Below are positions 1 to 5,114 of a DNA stretch of 7,882 nucleotides, piece after piece. The notes under the pieces are model-generated. The model saw only the letters and a program-made list of their open reading frames with translations. It was not told the origin of the DNA and did no database searches. The position numbers and the translations under genes were made by a program. How positions within the stretch are numbered: the first letter of the stretch is position 1; every line of letters starts with the position of its first letter. The DNA is taken from contig JBBQKF010000116.1 of NCBI GenBank assembly GCA_038326615.1, positions 1 through 7,882 on the forward strand, given 5' to 3'. Source of the DNA: JBBQKF01 sp038326615. GTDB taxonomy: Bacteria > Bacillota > Clostridia > Saccharofermentanales > UBA5734.

Positions 1-2
1 GC

Positions 3-965
3 GGATTAGATCCAGGCATGTATAATGTTTTACTCGGAGCAGGGTCTGATACCAAAATTATTCCAGTACAGTTATATAAGGCAAATAGCGCCACTACATT
101 TGGTGCAATTACTGGAGTCACTATTTCTGAACCTGTTACTGCCAGCACCCAATTGAGATATACTATTGTGCCACAGTTTGGCGTATATACTAACAAGAAA
201 TTCCAATATACTATCGGAGAAACTTGGCGTTCTGCTATATATGAATCAATTAGCACCGATGCCACTTCATCGGTAAGCGTCGATGACACAACATTAGCAA
301 CCACAGACTATGGTATTTATGAATTGCGTAGTTATATCAAACAACTTAATGGGAATATCGATGATGGTATTTATAAAACCATTATCAATAAACGACCAGG
401 AGTTGATAGCACATTGACAGTAGATGTAACTCAAGCTACGTTACAATATACATTTAAAGGCATCGCAGCAATCCCTAATGTCTCAGCTACTGATATCTCA
501 TACTCCTTTTGGAGAAGAGATGCAAAAGGCTGGGTCATGGTTAGAGATTACATTAAGAATGGTGATTCATGGATATGGACTCCTTCTAGAATTGGAGACT
601 ATACAATTCAGGTAAGAGCAAAAGGTCCTGGAGCAAATTCATATGAAGTGTTGAAAGATATTGATATAATTGTGGCAGGAGCAAAGGCTGTAGATTCACC
701 TTTATCAATCAATATTGCAACTGCAACTGCGAGAACACCAGTATTTATTAATGCTACTGTAACATCAACTGATACTGATTTAATGTATAAATATATTATT
801 TCCAACTCATTTATACACTATATTGAAACACCCTATTCAGTTGATCCTACTTATATTTGGATGCCTGCAAAAGCCGGAATGTATACTGTCCAGGTACTTG
901 TTAAGAACTCAGCTTCCTTTGGCAAGTATGATTTTGTAAAATCATTCAACGTAACAGTCAACTAA
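3..965 (+). CDS. C-terminal part of a triple-tyrosine-module surface protein (5' truncated by window)
   Basis: The reading frame is open from the window edge (codon at 3-5) to the TAA at 963-965, so the true start lies outside. No ribosome binding site precedes the first ATG at 18, which I read as internal. The visible 320 residues are successive beta-rich modules of roughly 90 residues. The last two are clearest: nt 411-680 (SYSFWRRD, then DSWIWTP, GDYTIQV) and nt 696-962 (YKYIISNS, then PTYIWMPAKAGMYTVQV). A more divergent copy lies at about 114-405, and the end of another (DPGMYNVLLGAG) at the left edge. The W-x-P...G-x-Y-x-V-x-V pattern is typical of the Y_Y_Y (triple tyrosine) family found in clostridial extracellular proteins and ligand-binding regions of sensors. 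No membrane segment, sortase motif or catalytic domain is visible. An extracellular binding or adhesion role is inference. It stands alone, with a terminator directly after it. Confidence 0.75.
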   Translation, partial: GLDPGMYNVLLGAGSDTKIIPVQLYKANSATTFGAITGVTISEPVTASTQLRYTIVPQFGVYTNKKFQYTIGETWRSAIYESISTDATSSVSVDDTTLATTDYGIYELRSYIKQLNGNIDDGIYKTIINKRPGVDSTLTVDVTQATLQYTFKGIAAIPNVSATDISYSFWRRDAKGWVMVRDYIKNGDSWIWTPSRIGDYTIQVRAKGPGANSYEVLKDIDIIVAGAKAVDSPLSINIATATARTPVFINATVTSTDTDLMYKYIISNSFIHYIETPYSVDPTYIWMPAKAGMYTVQVLVKNSASFGKYDFVKSFNVTVN

Positions 966-1019
966 TAAAAAGTATTGTTATCTTATATCACATAAAACTT
1001 TATTGTAAAAATCTATTAA

Positions 1020-1056
1020 GAGAATACCTTGTTCTTAAACGGGGTATTCTCATTTT
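1020..1056 (+). terminator. Rho-independent terminator after the triple-tyrosine gene
   Basis: GAGAATACC at 1020-1028 pairs perfectly with GGTATTCTC at 1043-1051. Two T-G wobbles and GTT/AAC extend the stem to 14 pairs closing a CTTA tetraloop at 1034-1037. TTTT follows at 1053-1056. It lies 55 nt after the upstream stop codon. Confidence 0.8.
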
Positions 1057-1197
1057 AGTTACATATAATCATAAAGACCACTGAACATCAGTAATTCTAG
1101 TTTTCTGTGTTTTATTATATAAACTTCTTTACTATTCTCTGTGATAAATCAGCTATAAAATTAACACAATTATTTTTCTGAAAATATGGAACAATAT

Positions 1198-1226
1198 TTA
1201 CTAACAGTCACGAAATAATGTATGAT
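1198..1226 (+). promoter_or_regulatory. Possible promoter of the ABC exporter operon
   Basis: TTACTA (1198-1203) and TATGAT (1221-1226) are separated by 17 nt, giving a start near 1233 and a leader of about 87 nt that would contain the duplicated start region. The -35 is a weak match. The rest of the 1057-1319 gap holds no other convincing element and no open reading frame of note. Confidence 0.35.
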
Positions 1227-1264
1227 CGGGAATCTAAAAATCTTGAGAGACTAAATTTCAATGT

Positions 1265-1326
1265 GTGAGCAGGATTAAGAGATTATGAAAATGTAGTAAG
1301 TGAGAAGGATTAAGAGATTATGAAAA
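1265..1326 (+). repeat. Duplicated translation-initiation region of the ABC ATPase gene
   Basis: Positions 1265-1291 and 1300-1326 are 27-nt direct repeats with one mismatch (C1270 versus A1305), offset by 35 nt. Each carries the AAGGA/AGGA ribosome binding site, the spacer TTAAGAGATT and an ATGAAAA start. The downstream copy starts the ATPase at 1320. The upstream copy starts at 1285 and reads Met-Lys-Met-stop, so it could act as a minimal leader cistron. Confidence 0.85.
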
Positions 1327-2234
1327 ATATAATTGAAGTTAAGGATTTTGTAAAAAAATATGGAAAATTTGCAGCTGTTGACAACATTTCTTTTGATGTT
1401 GAAGAGGGTAGCATCTTTGCATTTCTAGGACCAAATGGTGCAGGTAAAAGTACCACAATAAATACATTATGTACAATTTTTGAGAAAACTTCAGGCACGC
1501 TTCTAATCGACGGTAAGGATGTTACAGAACAAAAAGATGCAGTCCGAAGTGTTATCGGTGTAGTTTTCCAAGAGGCAACACTTGATAATAAAATGACTGT
1601 AATGGAAAATCTTGTTATGCATTGCCGCTTTTATGGAATCTCAAAAAGCGAAACCGTAAGTCGTATTGAGTTTGCACTTAAACTTGTTGATCTGTATGAA
1701 TGGCGAAAGGCAATGGCAAGTAGTCTTTCGGGAGGAATGAAAAGAAGAGTTGAAATTGCAAGATCACTGCTCCATTACCCGAAAGTGCTTTTTCTTGATG
1801 AACCAACGTCAGGCCTTGATCCACAAACAAGAGCGCATATCTGGGAGTATATTGTAAAGTTGCAGAAAGAGAAAAATATTACAATTTTTCTAACAACACA
1901 TTATATGGATGAAGCAGAAATTTGTAGTAAAGTCGCGATAATTGACAATGGAAAAATTGTTGCACTTGATTCCCCATACCATCTGAAGAAACAATACACC
2001 AGCGATCGTGCATACATTACCTCAACAAATGAAGCTGTGCTAGAAACGCTTTTAACTGAGGGCAATTTCACATTTAGAAAAAAGACAGGTTATTATGCGG
2101 TGGAAGTCAGTGATTTACAAAAGTTCCTTACAATAATTGCAGAACATAAAAGTTTTATAAGCGATCTTGAAATAAAGAAAGGCACTTTAAACGATGTGTT
2201 TTTGAAGATTGCTGGAAAGGACATTAGGGGGTGA
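1320..2234 (+). CDS. ABC-2 type exporter, ATP-binding subunit (DrrA-like)
   Basis: A 304-residue ATPase that would power an exporter at the inner face of the membrane. All nucleotide-binding motifs are intact: Walker A GPNGAGKST at residues 37-45, Q-loop Gln84, signature LSGGM at 136-140, Walker B VLFLDE at 156-161, D-loop SGLD at 164-167 and H-loop His194. The C-terminal tail after about residue 220 fits the DrrA/antibiotic-exporter subgroup (family knowledge). The start at 1320 is supported by AAGGA at 1305-1309, about 10 nt upstream, and by the motif-typical N-terminus (IIEVKDFVKKYG). It is followed after 7 nt by the permease gene, so the two form one operon and presumably one transporter. 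The substrate cannot be told; drugs, bacteriocins or lipids are all possible. No regulator or immunity gene adjoins it. Confidence 0.93.
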   Translation: MKNIIEVKDFVKKYGKFAAVDNISFDVEEGSIFAFLGPNGAGKSTTINTLCTIFEKTSGTLLIDGKDVTEQKDAVRSVIGVVFQEATLDNKMTVMENLVMHCRFYGISKSETVSRIEFALKLVDLYEWRKAMASSLSGGMKRRVEIARSLLHYPKVLFLDEPTSGLDPQTRAHIWEYIVKLQKEKNITIFLTTHYMDEAEICSKVAIIDNGKIVALDSPYHLKKQYTSDRAYITSTNEAVLETLLTEGNFTFRKKTGYYAVEVSDLQKFLTIIAEHKSFISDLEIKKGTLNDVFLKIAGKDIRG

Positions 2235-2241
2235 GTGGTTT

Positions 2242-3078
2242 ATGAATATTATTGCAGCTTTATGGATGCGAAACATTAAGATATTTCTCAGAAATCGTGT
2301 ACAACTTGTTTTTACAATAATTATGCCATTCTTTTTTCTTTACGTATTTAGTGCTATTTTTAAAAATCAGAATATTCAAAACCCTGCTAATTATATGCTT
2401 GCAGGAATAGTAATAACAACTGTTTTTCAGACTGCTCTAAGTATTGCAACAAGCACTATTGAAGATATTGTTTCTGGATTTATGAAAGAGGTTCTCGTGA
2501 GTCCCGTTAAACGTATTCAAATTGCTGCAGGGCAGTTATTATCCGCAGCAACAATTGCAACTTTGCAAGGGGTAATTATTTTATTCATTGGATACTTCAT
2601 AGGCCTGAAATTTAAGTCATTAATTACACCCTTTGTGGTAATCGGTGTTATGATTCTTGTAGGTCTTGTTTTCTCGGGATTGGGACTTTTTATGGCAGCG
2701 CTAATCAAAAATTCACAGACATTCCAGATTGTACAAGCGGCAATCACAATGCCACTGACATTTCTTTGTGGCGCTTATATTCCGCTTAACCTTTTGCCAA
2801 AGGCATTATTGATTTTTGCATATTTTAACCCTATGACATATGCAACTGCTTTTTTTAGAACGGTCATCCTCGAGAAAACCAGTATGACAAATGAGCAACT
2901 TATTTCAGAGCAACTAGCCTTTAAATTTGGAAGCTTCGTAGTAACTCCTTATATAAGCATGGTTATTGTAATAATTTTTGGTGGGATATTTCTTCTGTTA
3001 TCTACATATGTATTTTCTAAAGTGGACTTTTCCAGGATTAATCGTTCGAAAAGCAAAGAAGCAGACATTTGGGCGTAA
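2242..3078 (+). CDS. ABC-2 type exporter, permease subunit
   Basis: A 278-residue integral membrane protein of the ABC-2 permease family, partner of the upstream ATPase. About six hydrophobic segments are visible, near residues 21-40, 51-71, 93-121, 128-155, 163-186 and 236-258. The family-typical amphipathic stretch (EVLVSPVKRIQ, about 83-93) precedes the third, and NPMTYATAFFR (about 196-206) precedes the last. I chose ATG 2242 because GGGGGGTGAG at 2227-2236 makes a strong ribosome binding site. An upstream ATG at 2209 would overlap the ATPase by 26 nt and adds only a non-conserved hydrophilic leader. Only 7 nt separate this start from the ATPase stop, so translation is likely coupled. The short charged C-terminus (INRSKSKEADIWA) faces the cytoplasm by family analogy. 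Confidence 0.92.
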   Translation: MNIIAALWMRNIKIFLRNRVQLVFTIIMPFFFLYVFSAIFKNQNIQNPANYMLAGIVITTVFQTALSIATSTIEDIVSGFMKEVLVSPVKRIQIAAGQLLSAATIATLQGVIILFIGYFIGLKFKSLITPFVVIGVMILVGLVFSGLGLFMAALIKNSQTFQIVQAAITMPLTFLCGAYIPLNLLPKALLIFAYFNPMTYATAFFRTVILEKTSMTNEQLISEQLAFKFGSFVVTPYISMVIVIIFGGIFLLLSTYVFSKVDFSRINRSKSKEADIWA

Positions 3079-3113
3079 ATATAGGACTTACCCTAAGAGA
3101 TTAATAAATAAAA

Positions 3114-3153
3114 GCCGATACTAATCGAATGAATCTATACGATTAGTATCGGC
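3114..3153. terminator. Bidirectional terminator between the ABC operon and the lipoprotein gene
   Basis: GCCGATACTAATCG (3114-3127) and CGATTAGTATCGGC (3140-3153) form a perfect 14-bp stem with a 12-nt loop. The plus-strand tail is CTTTGTTATT. Read on the minus strand the tail is TTTTATTTATT, which is richer in T. It can therefore serve the ABC operon (stop at 3078) and, 260 nt away, the convergent lipoprotein gene. Confidence 0.85.
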
Positions 3154-3160
3154 CTTTGTT

Positions 3161-3350
3161 ATTCTAATATTTCGTGAAATATCATAAGTCTCAGGAATTC
3201 TAATGTCTCATCGATTAAAAGTCAATGAATCTTTGTCATTCCAACAGTTCATTAATCAATTTAAACCCTAGTATGTCTAATGCTTCATATTAACCTTAGT
3301 ATGTCTAATGCTTCATATTAAACCCTAGGAATTCTAATACTTCATATGTT
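3161..3350. repeat. Six-copy degenerate intergenic repeat array
   Basis: A 15-nt core close to ATTCTAATnnTTCAT occurs at 3161, 3197, 3238, 3274, 3302 and 3331, with spacings of 36, 41, 36, 28 and 29 nt. The fourth and fifth copies lie in 25 identical bases (3269-3293 and 3297-3321). Copies become more divergent towards the left. There is no dyad in the unit and no uniform spacer, and no protein of credible length is encoded. If the minus-strand lipoprotein transcript runs to the terminator at 3114-3153, the array lies in its 3' untranslated region. The remaining 3351-3413 stretch is AT-rich with nothing clear. Confidence 0.8.
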
Positions 3351-3413
3351 ATTTAAGTATTTTTGTTTATTATTTATAATCACTAAACACTGGCTTTTAT
3401 CAATCTGAGAGTA

Positions 3414-3977
3414 TTATTTTTTTGTGGGAGAAGCTGTTACATCAACGGTAGGCGATGGCGCACGTGTAGGAGTAGGGGTAGGCGCACGTGTTGGAGGAGC
3501 TGGAGTGTGCGTTGGTGTAGGAGCTGGAGCACGGGTTGCTGTTGGAGCATTTGTTGCTGTTGGAGCATTTGTTGCTGTTGGAAAATTTGTTGGAGTGCTT
3601 CCTGGCTGACTCGATTGGGAGTTTGTCGGCGTATTATTCGGTTGACTTGATTGCGAATTAGTCGGCGTATTATTAGGTTGACCTGATTGCGAATTAGTCG
3701 GCGTATTGCTCGGGGTGCCAGCTTGCGAATTAGCGGATGAGCCTGTTGGAGGAGTGCTAGAATTCCAAACGGAAACAACAGACGACGCATCATTAGATGA
3801 AGAATTATCAGAATTTTCAATCGCAGAACCATCACTTGAAACGTCTGAAATCATAATATCAGACGAACTATTTGAATTTTCGTTGTTACTTTGTCCTGTT
3901 GGGTTCAAGTTGACACAACCTACTACAATTAATCCTAACAGTAAACTTGTAATCATAATAACTAAAAATTTTCTCAT
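3414..3977 (-). CDS. Thr/Pro-rich repeat lipoprotein, no globular domain
   Basis: A 187-residue protein beginning MRKFLVIM, with a lipoprotein signal ending in the lipobox VVGC, so Cys21 is the predicted lipidated residue. Residues after the Cys are Asn/Ser/Asp-rich (about 22-85). They are followed by four 12-residue units close to PNNTPTNSQSSQ, then 6-residue NAPTAT units, and a Pro/Thr/Ala/Arg tail ending TASPTKK. No folded domain, catalytic motif or sortase signal is visible, so it looks like a wall-spanning stalk without a cargo. Thr/Ser-rich linkers of this kind are often O-glycosylated, but that is inference. The start is firm: AAAGGAGA at 3990-3983 (minus strand) precedes the ATG by 5 nt. 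The repeat part is much richer in GC than its AT-rich surroundings because of the GGTG/GGAGC units. It is convergent with the ABC operon and divergent from the BlaI gene. Function unknown. Confidence 0.85.
   Translation of the reverse strand: MRKFLVIMITSLLLGLIVVGCVNLNPTGQSNNENSNSSSDIMISDVSSDGSAIENSDNSSSNDASSVVSVWNSSTPPTGSSANSQAGTPSNTPTNSQSGQPNNTPTNSQSSQPNNTPTNSQSSQPGSTPTNFPTATNAPTATNAPTATRAPAPTPTHTPAPPTRAPTPTPTRAPSPTVDVTASPTKK
3535..3732 (-). repeat. Nested coding tandem repeats in the lipoprotein gene (18 bp x3, 36 bp x4)
   Basis: Three 18-bp units lie at 3535-3552, 3553-3570 and 3571-3588. Four 36-bp units lie at 3589-3624, 3625-3660, 3661-3696 and 3697-3732. Both periods are multiples of three, so gain or loss of units keeps the reading frame and changes only stalk length. 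The second and third 36-bp units are nearly identical. Confidence 0.9.
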
Positions 3978-3998
3978 AAATATCTCCTTTAATCTTCT

Positions 3999-4021
3999 AG
4001 TGAAATTTAGTAATTTTCACT
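3999..4021 (-). promoter_or_regulatory. Dyad just upstream of the lipoprotein ribosome binding site
   Basis: AGTGAAA at 3999-4005 is mirrored by TTTCACT at 4015-4021, extendable inward with one bulge. It lies 9 nt upstream of the Shine-Dalgarno sequence, next to a possible minus-strand -10 (TATAAA, 4026-4021) that lacks a clear -35. It could be an operator or a 5'-end stabilising hairpin. The rest of 4022-4173 is AT-rich with no clear element. Confidence 0.4.
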
Positions 4022-4173
4022 TTATAAATTTTCATTCTAATATAACTATTTCTTATATTTTATATTATTAAAATTAAGTACTCATGATAAATAAATTAGA
4101 ATTAGATTAGAAAGTGACTATTAATGTATCAATTTCAACAATTAACACTTTTGCATTAAAAAAATACAGGCAG

Positions 4174-4248
4174 ATGAGAATTATAGCAGAAAACGTTCAT
4201 GATATGGTTTCAGAAAATACTATTTTACGGTTAATAAATAAAATGTAA
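4174..4248 (+). pseudogene. Possible remnant of a PAS-domain N-terminus
   Basis: A 24-codon frame (ATG 4174 to TAA 4246-4248) contains RIIAENVHDMVS. This resembles the first helix of PAS domains attached to sensor proteins, and compares with YRFLTENASDVIW in the downstream GGDEF protein. The frame remains open back to 4111 but has no ribosome binding site. It stops before any beta-strand of the domain. Its stop codon lies just before the BlaI-like operator. The similarity covers only about 11 residues, so chance is a real alternative. Confidence 0.25.
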
Positions 4249-4250
4249 TT

Positions 4251-4264
4251 ATTGCAATTGTAAT
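4251..4264. promoter_or_regulatory. Candidate BlaI/MecI-type operator
   Basis: ATTGCA-AT-TGTAAT differs by one base from a perfect ATTACA-NN-TGTAAT dyad, the half-site pattern of BlaI/MecI operators (family knowledge: TACA/TGTA half-sites). It overlaps the -35 hexamer of the promoter in front of the BlaI-type gene, a position where binding would block transcription. A second TGTAAT half-site lies at 4244-4249. Confidence 0.6.
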
Positions 4265-4286
4265 ATCATTGATTAGGTGTTAAAAT
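4258..4286 (+). promoter_or_regulatory. Promoter of the BlaI-type repressor gene
   Basis: TTGTAA (4258-4263), a 17-nt spacer and TAAAAT (4281-4286), preceded by the extended -10 TGT (4278-4280). The predicted start is near 4293, giving a 37-nt leader before the ATG at 4330. Confidence 0.65.
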
Positions 4287-4329
4287 ATCATAATTATTAG
4301 TTGAAATAAAATTAAATGGAGGAGTTTGT

Positions 4330-4692
4330 ATGTACATAAAAAATGAAATTAAAATTTCTGATTCTGAATGGCTCATAATGAAAGCAATCTGGGAGAAATC
4401 ACCGGCATATATGGGAGATATTGTTACTGCATTAAGTTACACCCCATGGAGAAGGACAACTATACAGACGATGGTAGCAAGACTTGTATCAAAAAAAGCA
4501 ATAGGTACAGACCACAAGGACCCAGCTTTTTTGTATTACTCCCTTATTTCTAAAGAAGATGCTGATAAAATGTATACAAAGTCATTTGTTGACAGAGTAT
4601 ATAATGGTGATGCTGTGGATCTTGTGACAGCTCTTGTTCAGGATGGATATCTTACTTCGGCTGATATTAAGAAAATTAAGAAAATTTTGTAG
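4330..4692 (+). CDS. BlaI/MecI/CopY-family transcriptional repressor (orphan)
   Basis: A 120-residue winged-helix repressor, the usual length for the BlaI/MecI family. The N-terminus ISDSEWLIMKAIWEKSP (residues 9-25) is the hallmark first helix. The recognition helix is WRRTTIQTMVARLVSKKAIG (about 40-59), followed by the wing with FLYYSLIS (67-74). The C-terminal half (75-120) would form the dimerisation helices. GGAGGAG at 4318-4324, 5 nt before the ATG, fixes the start. Family members act as dimers and are normally inactivated by cleavage by a BlaR1/MecR1 membrane sensor-protease. No such gene, and no beta-lactamase, lies next to it here. Its own promoter carries a matching operator, so autorepression is likely. 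Its other targets and its inducer are unknown. Confidence 0.92.
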   Translation: MYIKNEIKISDSEWLIMKAIWEKSPAYMGDIVTALSYTPWRRTTIQTMVARLVSKKAIGTDHKDPAFLYYSLISKEDADKMYTKSFVDRVYNGDAVDLVTALVQDGYLTSADIKKIKKIL

Positions 4693-4743
4693 TTTTGGGA
4701 TTGTTGAAATTATTCTAAACTATCTACCTGTTTTAATTAGAAT

Positions 4744-4836
4744 AAAGGCGACATTTATTTAATAGAATTATTATGGAATTTAAATTTAGACCTATAAATT
4801 ATACAGGGAAAATGTTTAATAATAAATATCGCCTTT
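4744..4836. repeat. Long-range inverted repeat, 16-nt arms
   Basis: AAAGGCGACATTTATT (4744-4759) and AATAAATATCGCCTTT (4821-4836) are inverted copies with one mismatch, around a 61-nt AT-rich interior. A smaller inner pairing AATTTA/TAAATT lies within it. No T-run follows, so it is not itself a terminator. It may fold in the 3' untranslated RNA of the BlaI-type gene or be a small mobile relic; no target duplication is visible. No protein gene lies in 4693-5114. Confidence 0.6.
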
Positions 4837-4917
4837 GTAACTTATGAGTGTGGGAATAGTGTGACTAAAATTAATGAAAATAACCTAAAGAATATGAATA
4901 AATATGCAAAATTATTT

Positions 4918-4948
4918 GGCTCCGTAGTAAATATGCGGAGTCATTTTT
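4918..4948 (+). terminator. Rho-independent terminator downstream of the BlaI-type gene
   Basis: GGCTCCG (4918-4924) pairs with CGGAGTC (4936-4942), including one G-T wobble, around an 11-nt loop. TTTTT follows at 4944-4948. It is 226 nt beyond the BlaI stop, so it either ends a long 3' untranslated region or a separate short RNA. Confidence 0.75.
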
Positions 4949-4957
4949 ATTAAAATA

Positions 4958-4986
4958 TTGAGTTTCTGTTCTGTTTGTGGTATAAA
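4958..4986 (+). promoter_or_regulatory. Promoter of the GGDEF/HD-GYP sensor gene
   Basis: TTGAGT (4958-4963), a 17-nt spacer and TATAAA (4981-4986), with the extended -10 TGG (4978-4980). The predicted start near 4991-4993 leaves a leader of about 120 nt. The sequence from the -10 to just past the start (GTGGTATA, then GTGCAAAGAT at 4991-5000) recurs at the 7551-7579 promoter. The leader holds GTGC/GCAC and AAACTT/AAGTTT inverted repeats but no recognised riboswitch. Confidence 0.65.
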
Positions 4987-5114
4987 TATTGTGCAAAGAT
5001 AAAACATATTCATAGCACGCATAATTATGAAAATAAGACACAAACGAACAAACTTTTAAGTTTTTGAAATTCAAATTCTGGCTACCGTTATCCAATAGAG
5101 AGGCAATCGTTATT

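Noticed and set aside
2209..2241. Upstream ATG 2209 as permease start
   Set aside because: The strong GGGGGG-type ribosome binding site at 2227-2236 points to ATG 2242, and the extra residues are unlike the family N-terminus.
3203..3271. Small protein starting at ATG 3203 with AGGA upstream (22 codons)
   Set aside because: The start and the AGGA are part of the repeat unit, the frame is not kept in other copies, and no family resemblance is visible.
3161..3350. CRISPR array
   Set aside because: Repeat cores are only about 15 nt and degenerate, steps vary from 28 to 41 nt, spacers are themselves similar, and no cas gene is near.
3424..3609. Plus-strand Val/Gly-rich frame opposite the lipoprotein repeats
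   Set aside because: It is the mirror of the low-complexity repeats, without a ribosome binding site; the minus frame has a lipobox and a strong Shine-Dalgarno sequence.
4991..5114. Cyclic di-GMP riboswitch in the leader of the GGDEF/HD-GYP gene
   Set aside because: The conserved core of the class I motif (ACGCAAAGG and the tetraloop/receptor parts) is absent; only a CTACCG fragment is reminiscent.
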